A stretch of DNA of 64,000 bases from Luteipulveratus halotolerans (GTDB lineage: Bacteria; Actinomycetota; Actinomycetes; Actinomycetales; Dermatophilaceae). The DNA lies in assembly GCF_001247745.1 (NCBI RefSeq), contig NZ_LAIR01000002.1:744001-808000 (forward strand), in the 5' to 3' direction. Below, one piece after another: positions 15,791 to 24,559 of the stretch; the stretch's first letter is position 1; each line of letters begins with the position of its first letter. The translations under genes were made by a program, and so were the position numbers. Under the pieces are notes generated by a model, which made no database searches, was not told the origin of the DNA, and saw nothing but the letters and a program-made list of their open reading frames with translations.

Positions 15791-16732
15791 GTGGCGCCCT
15801 ACGACTCCGAGACCCTGCTCGAGCTCGGCCTGTCCCGCTCCGCGCTGGACCGGTCGGCAGCCCAGCGCAAGGACCCCGACACCCTCGCGGCGGTCCTGCG
15901 CGACCCGACGACGCGGGTGCTCGACCTCTACCGAGACCGCGTGCCGTACGACGGTGAGCGCGGCTCCCGCGCGCTGCGCTACCGGCCACCGGGCGACGCC
16001 GACCACGACGCCCTGGTCGTCTACCTCGGGGCCCACGACGGCATCTCCTACGCGTGCGCGGTGCACGACGCCGAGGACGACGGCGACGACCGGCGCGCCA
16101 ACCTGCGCTCGCTGGGTCTGGAGCTCGACGATCTTGATGTCGGCGTGCTCGCCGCGTCGGTCGGTATCGCCAACTGGCATGCGGCACAGGGCTACTGCCC
16201 GCGCTGCGGCTCGCCCACCGAGCCCCGCGAGGGCGGCTGGGTACGGGTCTGCACCCGTGACGGGTCGAACCACTTCCCGCGCACTGACCCCGCCGTGATC
16301 ATGGCCGTCGTCGACGGCGACGACCGCCTCCTGCTGGCTCGCGGTCACGAGTGGCGTCCGAACGGCATGTCGGTGCTGGCCGGTTTCGTCGAGCCGGGCG
16401 AGTCGCTGGAGGCGGCCGTGGCTCGTGAGGTGATGGAGGAGGTCGGCGTCACGGTCGAGGAGGTCCGCTACCGCGGCAACCAGCCCTGGCCGTTCCCGGC
16501 CTCGCTCATGGTCGGTTTCCGGGCGCGCGCCACGACGACCGAGCTGCACCTCGACCCGGTCGAGATCGCCGAGGCGCGCTGGTTCACCCGCGACGAGCTG
16601 ACCGCAGCGGTCGACGCGGGTGAGCTGCTGCTCTCGCCGCACCTGTCGATCGCGCGCCATCTCATCGAGGACTGGTACGGCGGGCGCATCCGCGAGCCGG
16701 AGGGCACCCCGACCGGTCTGCGCGCCACCTGA
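15791..16732 (+). CDS. nudC: NAD+/NADH pyrophosphatase (NudC)
   Basis: A 313-residue Nudix hydrolase that cleaves NAD(H), and in other bacteria removes NAD caps from RNA. The zinc-ribbon region has CPRCG near residue 137 but only one clear cysteine of the second pair (VRVCTRDG). The Nudix box follows as GFVEPGESLEAAVAREVMEE near 199-218, and the NudC signature NQPWPFPASLM near 232. GTG at 15791 gives the family length. It is divergent from the phosphotransferase gene and 40 bp upstream of uvrD2, as in mycobacteria. Confidence 0.9.
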   Translation: MAPYDSETLLELGLSRSALDRSAAQRKDPDTLAAVLRDPTTRVLDLYRDRVPYDGERGSRALRYRPPGDADHDALVVYLGAHDGISYACAVHDAEDDGDDRRANLRSLGLELDDLDVGVLAASVGIANWHAAQGYCPRCGSPTEPREGGWVRVCTRDGSNHFPRTDPAVIMAVVDGDDRLLLARGHEWRPNGMSVLAGFVEPGESLEAAVAREVMEEVGVTVEEVRYRGNQPWPFPASLMVGFRARATTTELHLDPVEIAEARWFTRDELTAAVDAGELLLSPHLSIARHLIEDWYGGRIREPEGTPTGLRAT

Positions 16733-16772
16733 GCGGCGCGCCTGTCGGCCGCAGGTGCGAGCATGGCTCGCG

Positions 16773-18887
16773 ATGAACGCCGACGACGTCCTCCAAGGGC
16801 TCGACCCCGAGCAGCGGGCCGTGGCCGCATCCCCGCTCGGTCGCATGGTCGTGCTGGCCGGTGCCGGCACGGGCAAGACCCGCGCGATCACCCACCGCAT
16901 CGCCTTCGGCGTGCACTCCGGCGCCTACCAGCCGCAACGCGTGCTCGCGGTGACGTTCACGGCGCGCGCGGCCGGTGAGATGCGTACGCGCCTGCGTGGG
17001 CTCGGCGTCCCCGCGGTCCAGGCACGCACCTTCCACGCCGCCGCCCTGCGTCAGCTGCACTACTTCTGGCCGCGGGTGATCGGCGGCCCCGCGCCCGAGG
17101 TGATGCCCCACAAGGCGCCCGCGGTCGGTGAGGCGGGCACCCGGCTGCGCCTGCAGCTCGACCGCGCCGTGATGCGCGACCTCGCCTCGGAGATCGAGTG
17201 GGCCAAGGTGTCGATGCTGACGCCCGAGACCTATCCGGCTGCCGCGCGGCGAGCCGGTCGCAGCCCGGCCGACCTCGACCTCACCGCGATGGCCCGCATG
17301 CTCGAGGTCTACGAAGAGGTCAAGACCGAGCGCGGTGTCATCGACTTCGAGGACGTCCTGCTGCTGATGGTCGGCATCATGCACGACCGCGACGACGTCG
17401 CCCGCGAGATCCGTTCGCAGTACCGGCACTTCGTGGTCGACGAATATCAGGACGTCAACGTCGTCCAGCAGCATCTGCTCGACGCGTGGGTCGGCGAGCG
17501 GCGCGACCTGTGCGTCGTCGGAGACCCCGCTCAGACGATCTACTCCTTCACCGGGGCCTCGCCCAAGCACCTGCTCGGGTTCCGCGCCCAGCACCCTGAC
17601 GCCGAGCAGGTCAAGCTCGTGCGCAACTACCGCTCCACGCCCGAGATCGTCGGCCTCGCCAACCTCGTCGTCCGCGCCGGCACACAGGGCACGGTCGAGC
17701 TGCAGGCGCAGGGTGCGTCCGGCCCCGCGCCCACGCTGACGTCGTACGCCGACGACCCGGGCGAGGCGCGCGGCGTCGCCGATCAGATCGCAGCGCTCGT
17801 GCGCAAGGGGACCCCGGCCAGCGAGATCGCCGTGCTGTTCCGCACCAACGGCCAGTCCGAGGCCGTCGAGTCCGCGTTGACCGAGGTCGACGTGCCCTAC
17901 CTGGTGCGCGGCGGCGAACGCTTCTTCAGCCGCCAGGAGGTCCGCAACGCCGTGCTGCTGCTGCGCGGTGCGGCGCGATCCGACGACGGCAGCGTGCCGC
18001 TCGGCAACCTCGTGCGCGACGTCATCACCGGCGCGGGCTGGTCCCCGAAGGCGCCGACGTCCGGGGGCGCCGTGCGCGAGCGCTGGGAGTCGCTCAACGC
18101 GCTCGCCGAGCTCGCCGACGACGTCGCGGCCGCCGGCGAGGGCGTACGCCTGCCCGACCTGGTCGTCGAGCTCGACCGTCGTGCCGCCGAGCAGCACGCG
18201 CCCACGGTGCAGGGCGTCACGCTGGCGTCGTTGCACTCCGCCAAGGGCCTGGAGTGGGACCACGTCTTCCTCATCGGCTGCAGCGACGGGCTCCTGCCCA
18301 TCTCGATGGCCGAAGGCCCCGAGGCGGTCGAGGAGGAGAGGCGGCTGCTCTACGTCGGGCTCACCCGTGCCCGTCAGCGGCTGGTCGTCTCGTACGCTGC
18401 GGCCCGCAACCCCGGCGGGCGCGCGTCGCGTCGCCCCTCCCGCTTCCTCGACGGCGCTGCGTCGGTGCTGGGTGAGGCGGCCCGGTCGCAACCGCGCAAG
18501 AAGGCCAAGGAGCGCAAGGTCGCTGCGGCCACCCGCTGCCGCGGCTGCGGCAAGGACCTCGCCACCGCCGCCGAGCGCAAGATCGGCCGGTGCGCCGACT
18601 GCCCGCCGACCTACGACGAGGCCCAGTTCGAGGCCCTGCGGGCCTGGCGACTGGCCGTCGCCTCGATCAGCAAGGTGCCGGCGTTCGTGGTCTTCACCGA
18701 CGCGACGTTGATCGCCATCGCCGAGAAGCGGCCGTCCAGCGCCGGCGAGCTGAGCCGGATCTCAGGCGTCGGCGTACGCAAGCTCCAGCGCTACGGCCCG
18801 TTCGTCCTCGATGTTCTTGGCGGTTCCGATCCGCAGCAGACCGCCGAAAGGTGTTGTGCTGCAACGGAATCCGAAGAATCTGCGTGA
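16773..18887 (+). CDS. uvrD2: UvrD2-type superfamily I DNA helicase
   Basis: A 704-residue 3'-5' DNA helicase for repair. Walker A GAGTGKTRAI near residue 31, motif Ia TFTARAAGEM, motif II DEYQDVN near 226, motif III GDPAQTIYSFTGAS, motif V LHSAKGLEW near 490 and motif VI VGLTRARQRL near 528 are all intact. The C-terminus has the tetracysteine module CRGCG...CADC (about 590-610) and an HRDC domain (about 620-690), the hallmark of UvrD2 rather than UvrD1. ATG at 16773. It is followed by whiB7 as in mycobacteria. Confidence 0.92.
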   Translation: MNADDVLQGLDPEQRAVAASPLGRMVVLAGAGTGKTRAITHRIAFGVHSGAYQPQRVLAVTFTARAAGEMRTRLRGLGVPAVQARTFHAAALRQLHYFWPRVIGGPAPEVMPHKAPAVGEAGTRLRLQLDRAVMRDLASEIEWAKVSMLTPETYPAAARRAGRSPADLDLTAMARMLEVYEEVKTERGVIDFEDVLLLMVGIMHDRDDVAREIRSQYRHFVVDEYQDVNVVQQHLLDAWVGERRDLCVVGDPAQTIYSFTGASPKHLLGFRAQHPDAEQVKLVRNYRSTPEIVGLANLVVRAGTQGTVELQAQGASGPAPTLTSYADDPGEARGVADQIAALVRKGTPASEIAVLFRTNGQSEAVESALTEVDVPYLVRGGERFFSRQEVRNAVLLLRGAARSDDGSVPLGNLVRDVITGAGWSPKAPTSGGAVRERWESLNALAELADDVAAAGEGVRLPDLVVELDRRAAEQHAPTVQGVTLASLHSAKGLEWDHVFLIGCSDGLLPISMAEGPEAVEEERRLLYVGLTRARQRLVVSYAAARNPGGRASRRPSRFLDGAASVLGEAARSQPRKKAKERKVAAATRCRGCGKDLATAAERKIGRCADCPPTYDEAQFEALRAWRLAVASISKVPAFVVFTDATLIAIAEKRPSSAGELSRISGVGVRKLQRYGPFVLDVLGGSDPQQTAERCCAATESEESA

Positions 18888-18915
18888 TCCACACAAAGAA
18901 TCTGAAGAAATCACG

Positions 18916-18955
18916 ATTAATTCGGTTGTGCGCTCTCACAGGGCGGACGTAATCT
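18916..18955 (+). promoter_or_regulatory. whiB7-type autoregulated promoter
   Basis: An AT-rich ATTAATT (18916-18922) stands three bases upstream of a -35 TTGTGC (18926-18931), then an 18-bp spacer and a -10 TAATCT (18950-18955). The AT tract directly 5' of the -35 box is the site read by the WhiB7 AT-hook in mycobacterial whiB7 promoters. Transcription should start near 18962, leaving a leader of about 570 bases. Confidence 0.75.
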
Positions 18956-19026
18956 GTCTGATGTTCAGGCCGCCGGCTCAGGCAGCCGGGTGGGGTCATC
19001 GATACGAACGAAGGAGGGTTGGAGAC

Positions 19027-19311
19027 ATGGACATCACCACGATGAAGAGCATGACGTGCGAGAGCACCGGCATGCCGATCACTGCTGCCTTCATGCGTCC
19101 GATCCTCGGATCCGCACGTGTCGAGGTTCAGGGGATCAGTGTGTCCGCTGTCGTCCGTGAGCGCGCCGTCGCCGGCCTGGCCGACGTCCAGGCCGAGCGC
19201 CTCTCCGGAGCCGGAGTCCCGGTCATCGCCACCGATCGCTCTGCCCACCCGTACACCAAGTCCTTTGCCGATGGTGTCGTTCGTTCCGCTTCCTGGAGTC
19301 ATCCGGTCTAG
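19027..19311 (+). CDS. leader ORF upstream of whiB7
   Basis: A 94-codon frame starting at the ATG at 19027 behind GAAGGAGGG, inside the long whiB7 leader and ending 20 bases before a terminator hairpin. It has no recognisable domain, no clear membrane segment and only one cysteine. In mycobacteria and Streptomyces, upstream ORFs in whiB7/wblC leaders couple ribosome stalling to readthrough, and this is its positional counterpart. It is longer than usual leader peptides, so it could also be an independent small protein. It is real as a translated frame with moderate confidence because of the good ribosome site. Confidence 0.6.
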   Translation: MDITTMKSMTCESTGMPITAAFMRPILGSARVEVQGISVSAVVRERAVAGLADVQAERLSGAGVPVIATDRSAHPYTKSFADGVVRSASWSHPV

Positions 19312-19330
19312 TTGCTAGACCAGCCTCCTC

Positions 19331-19366
19331 AGGCCGCGGAACCCGATATCAGGGTCCGCGGCCTTT
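19331..19366 (+). terminator. attenuator-like terminator in the whiB7 leader
   Basis: AGGCCGCGGA-A-CCC pairs with GGGTCCGCGGCCT around a 7-base loop with one bulged A, followed by TTTCTCGT. It lies between the leader ORF stop and whiB7, so transcription must pass it to reach whiB7. A second TGTCCGCGGGG copy just downstream (about 19370) could compete for pairing. Confidence 0.75.
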
Positions 19367-19530
19367 CTCGTGTCCGCGGGGCCATTGACAGCAGAAAGCC
19401 AGCAATGCCGACCAGCACGCCAGCCGAATGCCCGCCCGCCAACACCACCGGAGCAGCGGTGAACCCGCAGCGCCGGAGCACGACACAGCGACCCCTGGAC
19501 CGGGGTCAGGAGAAGAAGGAGGTGCCACCC

Positions 19531-19818
19531 ATGATGCTCACCGATCTGATAGCCGACACCATGGACGCCGTTGACCAGGGCACGGAGCTGCCCTGCCGGG
19601 TCAACGACCCGGAGCTGTGGTTCGCCGAGCGCCCTGACGACGTCGAGTTCGCCAAGGCCCTGTGCGGCAGCTGCCCGTTCCGCGAGGGCTGCCTGTCCGG
19701 GGCCAAGGACCGCCGCGAGCCGTGGGGTGTCTGGGGTGGCGAGCTCTTCCTCCAGGGCGTCGTGATCCCGCGCAAGCGTCCGCGCGGTCGTCCGCGCAAG
19801 CACCCGGTCGCCGCGTGA
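19531..19818 (+). CDS. whiB7: WhiB7 transcriptional activator
   Basis: A 95-residue iron-sulfur WhiB-family regulator that, with the primary sigma factor, turns on intrinsic ribosome-antibiotic resistance genes. Four cluster cysteines are present (LPCRVN, then CGSCPFREGC), followed by the G-V-W-G-G turn (WGVWGGELF) and a C-terminal AT-hook, KRPRGRPRKHP, which separates WhiB7 from other WhiB proteins. The ATG at 19531 follows AAGGAGGT at seven bases. The position between uvrD2 and the ABC1-kinase gene matches Rv3197A. Its long leader with a terminator indicates attenuation control. Confidence 0.93.
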   Translation: MMLTDLIADTMDAVDQGTELPCRVNDPELWFAERPDDVEFAKALCGSCPFREGCLSGAKDRREPWGVWGGELFLQGVVIPRKRPRGRPRKHPVAA

Positions 19819-19924
19819 TCCCATGCACGTCATGCGATCCGCCGACCTGTTCGACACGTCCCTCCACGGGAGGCCGTGTCCATCTGAGCAACTCGAAAAG
19901 CGTTCTGTCTCAAGGAGATTCACC

Positions 19925-20053
19925 ATGTATCAGGTACTGAACGAGCAGCTGGCGCGCCAGCGAGTACACCCCCGCAACACGGGTGTACGTCGCCGGTCGC
20001 TTCAGGTGGCCCTGCACGTACGCCGCCAGGAGCGTCACCGCCTCGAGCGGTGA
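19925..20053 (+). CDS. small basic protein of 42 residues, unknown
   Basis: ATG at 19925 follows AAGGAG at seven bases and opens a 42-residue frame (MYQVLNEQLARQR ... HRLER). It is arginine-rich and probably helical. It sits 106 bases after whiB7 and before a strong terminator, so it may be cotranscribed with whiB7. Similar tiny N-E-x-L-A-R-containing proteins are common in actinobacteria without known function. Confidence 0.55.
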   Translation: MYQVLNEQLARQRVHPRNTGVRRRSLQVALHVRRQERHRLER

Positions 20054-20124
20054 GGCCGCGCATCGACCGCTCGACGCCAGGCACCGCCGTAGCACGCGGT
20101 CCGATCGTCGAGTGTGACTCCGGG

Positions 20125-20160
20125 AGGCCGGGTGAGGTTGTCCTTCACCTCACCCGGCCT
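20125..20160. terminator. bidirectional terminator between the whiB7 region and the ABC1-kinase gene
   Basis: A perfect 14-bp stem (AGGCCGGGTGAGGT and its complement) with an 8-base loop, followed by TCG on the plus side. It separates the plus-strand whiB7/small ORF from the convergent ABC1-kinase gene, which ends 20 bases away. Confidence 0.85.
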
Positions 20161-20179
20161 TCGCCATGTCCGGGTGAGG

Positions 20180-21502
20180 TCAGGGCAGCGGCGGCAAGCC
20201 GGCGCCGGGCACGCACCGGCCGACGATCTCGCGGGCGGGGACGGTGCCCTCGATCTGGCACAGCACGGCGATGCCGCCCAGCCAGGTGCGGTGGATGAGC
20301 AGGTACTGCGGGGGAAGGTTGAGGCGCAGGCCGACGGTGAACTGGCTGCTGCGGGGATCGTTGACGTAGGCGAAGATCCCGCGCAGCCACGACCGGGAGA
20401 ACGCGAAGGTCGGCTCGTGCAGGGGCTCCAGGAACCGCCCGAGGTAGTCGAGCAGCTCCTCGGCGTCGATCGTGATGCGTGACTTGATGAAGCCTTCGTC
20501 GCGCAGCCCGTCGACCACGCCCTCGGCGTCACCCTCGAGCGCGAGCGAGATCAGCTCGCCGAGCGCTGGCGGCAGTCCGTCGGGCAGCCGGTTGACCGCC
20601 CCGAAGTCCAGGACCCCGAGACGCCCGTCGGGCAGGAGCCGGAAGTTGCCCGGGTGGGGGTCGGCGTGCAGCACTCCGGCGCGCTCGGGTGCGGCGACGA
20701 GGAACTCCAGGTAGCGAGCCGCAGCGAGGTCGCGCTGCGCCTGGGTGCCTGAGGCGATGACCTCCGAGAGCGGCGTCCCGTCGACCCACTCCGAGACGAT
20801 GACGTGGGGCGACCAGTCGAGCACGTCGGGGAGGCAGAAGTCGGGGTCGTCGGCGTACGCCTCGGCCAGCTGTGCCTGCGAGGCCGCCTCCAGCTCGTAG
20901 TCGAGCTCTTCGGCCATCCGGCCCTTCAGCTCATCGAGGATGGGGGCGAGGTCGAGGCCCGGGATCCAGCTGGCGGTGAGGCGTACGACGCGGGTCAGCT
21001 GGTTGAGGTCGGACATCAGGGCCTTGGCCGCGCCTGGGTACTGGACCTTGACGGCGACGTCACGGCCGTCGGCCCACACCGCGCGGTGGACCTGGCCGAT
21101 GGACGCTGCTGCTGCGGGCTCGTCCTCGAACGACTCGAACCGCTCGCGCCAGTCGTCGCCGAGCTCGTCGGCCAGAGTCGCGTGAACCATCGCGACGGGC
21201 ATCGGTGGAGCGGCGTCCTGCAGCTTGGTGAGCGTTGCCCGGTAGGGCCCGGCGAGCTCCTCGGGCAGCGCGGACTCGAACATCGACAGCGACTGCCCGA
21301 ACTTCATCGCGCCGCCCTTGAGGGTGCCGAGCACCTGGAACAGCTGCTCGGCGGTGCGGGCCTGCAGCTCGGCGGCGACGAGCTCGGCCGGTCGACCGCC
21401 GACGCGTTTGCCGAGACCGAGGGCGGCTCGGCCGGCGAACCCGATCGGCAGCGTGGCGAGCCGGGCCGACCGGACCACCGCCTTGCGCGGGATCTCGCTC
21501 AT
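20180..21502 (-). CDS. ABC1/UbiB-family atypical protein kinase
   Basis: A 440-residue ABC1 (COQ8/UbiB-like) protein. The family KxGQ motif is present as GGAMKFGQSLSM near residue 63, the alanine-rich nucleotide loop as AAASIGQVHRAV near 132, the catalytic loop as LHADPHPGNF near 284, and metal-binding DFG as LDFGAVNRL near 299. These proteins bind ATP and support quinone-lipid metabolism in other organisms; the target in actinobacteria is unknown. The Rv3197 homologue lies in the same place next to whiB7. ATG at 21502, 26 bp after the ThiF-like gene on the same strand. Confidence 0.88.
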   Translation of the reverse strand: MSEIPRKAVVRSARLATLPIGFAGRAALGLGKRVGGRPAELVAAELQARTAEQLFQVLGTLKGGAMKFGQSLSMFESALPEELAGPYRATLTKLQDAAPPMPVAMVHATLADELGDDWRERFESFEDEPAAAASIGQVHRAVWADGRDVAVKVQYPGAAKALMSDLNQLTRVVRLTASWIPGLDLAPILDELKGRMAEELDYELEAASQAQLAEAYADDPDFCLPDVLDWSPHVIVSEWVDGTPLSEVIASGTQAQRDLAAARYLEFLVAAPERAGVLHADPHPGNFRLLPDGRLGVLDFGAVNRLPDGLPPALGELISLALEGDAEGVVDGLRDEGFIKSRITIDAEELLDYLGRFLEPLHEPTFAFSRSWLRGIFAYVNDPRSSQFTVGLRLNLPPQYLLIHRTWLGGIAVLCQIEGTVPAREIVGRCVPGAGLPPLP

Positions 21503-21527
21503 CGCGTCGTGCCGGCCCGGTGTCTGC

Positions 21528-22352
21528 TCATGCGTTCATTGTCACGCACGGGCACCGAGGATGTTGCGACCACTGGTGATACGACACGTGCCCGTGGGGC
21601 ATCGACACGACCTGCCCGACGCCGAGGGGCGCCGGCGTCCCGATCAGCTCGCCCCGGACGATGAGCGCGACGAGCCCGGCCGCCAGGCTCCCGAGCCCGG
21701 GCTGCGGGTCGGCGGCGACCGGGGCGCGTAGCAGAGCGGCGCCGAGCGCGGCTCGCCCCGGGTCGCGGTCGGCGCGGTACAGCTCGAGGCACTGAGCGCA
21801 CGGGCCGTGGCCCGGTCGCAGCACCGGCCCGACCGCGATGCGGTCTCCGTGGGTGACGACCGGCACGACGGGGACGCCGAGCGCGGCCCAGCTCTCGGCG
21901 CGGGCCACGTCCGCGACCTCGGCGCTGACGCACACGGCGAGGTCGGGAGCGGCGTACGAGGTCGGCACGACGGGTGGTCGAACCGCCGTCGGTGCGTCGC
22001 GGACCACCTCGCCACCGGACGACGCGACGACTGCGGCGACGGTCTCGCGCAGCGAGCCGTAACCGGTCACCGAGACCGTGCCCGTGAGGACCTCGGACCC
22101 GGCCGCCTGCTCGGCGGCACTGGCCAGCAGCCGCAGCGCTGCGGCAGCCTCCGGGCGGGTGGTCCGACCGGACGACACGGCCCGCAGCGCGCTGCTGGTG
22201 GTGGAGCCGAGCTCGACGAGGACGCGGCGGTCGGGCGGCTCCAGGCCGGCGACGATGACCGACCGCAGGCGGGCGAGGCTGACGTGCACAGCGCCGGGGG
22301 CGTGCGGCGAGGCGCGCAGGATCACGGCGGACCGGGAATCGGTGGGGGACAT
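21528..22352 (-). CDS. ThiF-like protein, Rv3196-type, function unknown
   Basis: A 274-residue protein. Its C-terminal half resembles the end of E1/ThiF adenylyltransferases: VVPVVTHGDRIAVGPVLRPG, then GPCAQCLELYR, and a late RCPC pair, together a plausible four-cysteine zinc site. The N-terminal half lacks the GxGxxG ATP loop of true E1 enzymes, so it may be a carrier-binding or structural relative. ATG at 22352 is preceded by GGAGG in the leader. It is divergent from the membrane-protein gene across 54 bp and probably cotranscribed with the ABC1-kinase gene. Confidence 0.6.
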   Translation of the reverse strand: MSPTDSRSAVILRASPHAPGAVHVSLARLRSVIVAGLEPPDRRVLVELGSTTSSALRAVSSGRTTRPEAAAALRLLASAAEQAAGSEVLTGTVSVTGYGSLRETVAAVVASSGGEVVRDAPTAVRPPVVPTSYAAPDLAVCVSAEVADVARAESWAALGVPVVPVVTHGDRIAVGPVLRPGHGPCAQCLELYRADRDPGRAALGAALLRAPVAADPQPGLGSLAAGLVALIVRGELIGTPAPLGVGQVVSMPHGHVSYHQWSQHPRCPCVTMNA

Positions 22353-22406
22353 GGGCCACCTCCAGGGTGTGGGCTGCCCGCACTCTTGCAGGGGAACGCG
22401 ACCGGC

Positions 22407-23636
22407 ATGATCGGTCGTCCACAGGGGCGGACGAGAGGGGACCTGATCGTGGGAGCAGGGATCGCGCTGGTGGTGCTGGTCGCCGCACCACTCGTGGCGC
22501 TGTGGTGGCGTCGCCGGGTGCGGGCCGGGAGCGTCGACGAGTACTTCGCCGACCTCGTACCTGGCCTGCTCCCGGTGCACGGGCAGCCCGCACGGCGGCA
22601 GCACGGGCGACGCGCGCGGCAGATGGTCCAGGACGCGGCCGTGCGGTTCGACTCGCCGCAGGTCCGACCCGCCAGCGTGGGCGTTCTCACCCGACGTCGT
22701 ACGCAGGCCCCTGACCTCGGCGCGGCGTTCGTCGACCTCGCGATCCGCGGTCACTTCAGGATCAGACGTCCGCACCGGCGTGAGGCGTTCGCGCCCGGCG
22801 ACTGGGTGCTCGACCCGACCGGCACGACGGCGCAGTGGTCCTCGCTCTCACCCGCTGAGCGGGGCGTCCTGCGGGCGCTGTTCCCCATCGACGTCCCGGT
22901 GACGATCGCTCAGCGCAAGGACTGGTTGCGCACCGCCCTCCAGGGCCTGCGCACCGAGCTCGACCAGCAGGCTCGAGACCTGCGCTGGCTGTCCGGCCGG
23001 CCGCTGCTGCTCAGCCTGGGCGTCGTCCTCGCACTGGGGGTGCTCGCAGCCGCCGCCCTCACGTTCGGCGACCACGTGACGCTGGCCGGAGTCCCTCCGC
23101 TGCTCGGCTCCCTCGCGACGATCAGCGTGCTCGTGTCGATGGTCGTCATCGCCCTCACCGCGACACCGCGTCGTACGGCCGAGGGCACGGCGCTCGCGGT
23201 CCAGATCAGCGGGTTCGGCCGTTTCCTGCAGGTGGCCGAGGCGCGCCGGATCAGGTTCGAGGAGGCCGCCGGTCTGTTCAGCCGGGGCCTGCCCTGGGCG
23301 GTCGCGCTCGGGCTGACCGAGCACTGGTGCCGGGTGTTCCGCGACGTTCTCGTCGCCGCGCAGCACAGCGGCTACGCCGTCGGCGACACCGGCATCACCC
23401 ATCTCGACCTCGGCTGGACCGACGGGATCGACGTGCTCGACGGCATCCCGGACGCGTTCGACGCGTTCGCCGACTCGGTCGAGTCGCTGGTCGACGACGT
23501 CACCGGCGACGTCGGTGACCTGGCGTCGAGCGCGGACGGCGGCGACTCGGGCGGCAGTGACTCCGGCGGAGGCGACTCGGGAGGGGGAGGTGACTCCGGC
23601 GGCGGAGGAGACTCGGGCGGCGGAGGAGGAGACTGA
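22407..23636 (+). CDS. DUF2207-like membrane protein with a Gly/Ser/Asp repeat tail
   Basis: A 409-residue predicted membrane protein. One segment lies near residues 13-34 (IVGAGIALVVLVAAPLVALWW), with a central pair (LLSLGVVLALGVLAAAALTF and LATISVLVSMVVIALTA) and cytoplasmic-looking domains between, ending in DUF2207 C-terminal-like sequence (FGRFLQVAEARRIRFEEA, GLPWAVALGLTEHW). The last about 35 residues are low-complexity repeats of DSGGG with a rising number of glycines. Function unknown. ATG at 22407. The gene stands alone between divergent and downstream genes. Confidence 0.72.
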   Translation: MIGRPQGRTRGDLIVGAGIALVVLVAAPLVALWWRRRVRAGSVDEYFADLVPGLLPVHGQPARRQHGRRARQMVQDAAVRFDSPQVRPASVGVLTRRRTQAPDLGAAFVDLAIRGHFRIRRPHRREAFAPGDWVLDPTGTTAQWSSLSPAERGVLRALFPIDVPVTIAQRKDWLRTALQGLRTELDQQARDLRWLSGRPLLLSLGVVLALGVLAAAALTFGDHVTLAGVPPLLGSLATISVLVSMVVIALTATPRRTAEGTALAVQISGFGRFLQVAEARRIRFEEAAGLFSRGLPWAVALGLTEHWCRVFRDVLVAAQHSGYAVGDTGITHLDLGWTDGIDVLDGIPDAFDAFADSVESLVDDVTGDVGDLASSADGGDSGGSDSGGGDSGGGGDSGGGGDSGGGGGD

Positions 23637-23662
23637 ACCGCCCGGCAGCTAGCGTTCGGCGC

Positions 23663-24487
23663 ATGACTGACGCTCTCTGGTGGGACCTTCCCCTCGATGA
23701 CCTGCGTGCCGAACGCCGTGAGATCGACGGCCGCCACCTCGCGGTCGTCACGCTCGACCTGCCCGACAAGCGCAACGCGATGTCCGACGCGATGACCGAC
23801 TCCTGGGTGCGGCTGATGGACGCGCTCTCCGCAGACACCGAGCTCGCCGCGGTCGTGGTGACCGGTGCGGGTCCGGCGTTCTGCGCAGGCGGAAACCTGG
23901 ACTGGATCGTCGCCGACAAGGGCTCTTCGGTGGCCGACCTGCGTCGGCGGATGCTGGCGTTCTACCGGTCGTGGCTGTCGATCCGTGCGCTGGAGGTGCC
24001 GACGATCGCCGCGGTCAACGGGCACGCCATCGGCGCCGGGCTCGCCGTCGCGCTGGCCTGCGACATCCGCTACGTCGCGCAGGAGGCCAGGCTCGGTGTG
24101 CCGTTCACCCACCTCGGCCTGCACCCCGGTATGGCCAGTACCTGGTCGTTACCCGACGTCGCCGGCCTGGCCGTGGCCCGCGACCTGCTCCTGACCGGCC
24201 GGGTGATCGACGGCGACGAGGCCGTACGCCTGGGGCTGGCCTCCCGCGCGCTCCCGTCCGCGCAGGTGCTCGACGAAGCGCTCGGCGCCGGCGAGCGCAT
24301 CGCGCGGAGCGCGCCCATCGCCTCTCGGCTGACCACGCTCGCGCTGCGCGACGGCGGTCATGCAGGCCCCGAGGAGGCCCTGCAGTGGGAAGCCCTCGCG
24401 CAGGCCGTCACGCTCACCACCGACGACGTGCACGAAGGCATCGCAGCCGCCGCTCAGAAGCGCCCGGCGCGGTTCGTGGGGCGTTGA
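23663..24487 (+). CDS. enoyl-CoA hydratase/isomerase family protein
   Basis: A 274-residue crotonase-fold enzyme acting on acyl-CoA thioesters. The first oxyanion-hole segment is FCAGGNLDW near residue 74, and the second is GHAIGAGLAVALACDIR near 120. The usual catalytic glutamate region reads THLGLHPGMAST, without the second catalytic glutamate seen in classical hydratases, so isomerase, hydrolase or other crotonase chemistry is equally possible. ATG at 23663, 27 bp after the membrane-protein gene. Confidence 0.85.
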   Translation: MTDALWWDLPLDDLRAERREIDGRHLAVVTLDLPDKRNAMSDAMTDSWVRLMDALSADTELAAVVVTGAGPAFCAGGNLDWIVADKGSSVADLRRRMLAFYRSWLSIRALEVPTIAAVNGHAIGAGLAVALACDIRYVAQEARLGVPFTHLGLHPGMASTWSLPDVAGLAVARDLLLTGRVIDGDEAVRLGLASRALPSAQVLDEALGAGERIARSAPIASRLTTLALRDGGHAGPEEALQWEALAQAVTLTTDDVHEGIAAAAQKRPARFVGR

Positions 24488-24559
24488 CCTGCACTGATGT
24501 CGGCTCGTCCCGGTCCGGCCTGCGGGACTTTGTCAGGGTCGTCACCTAGGTTGTCGGGT

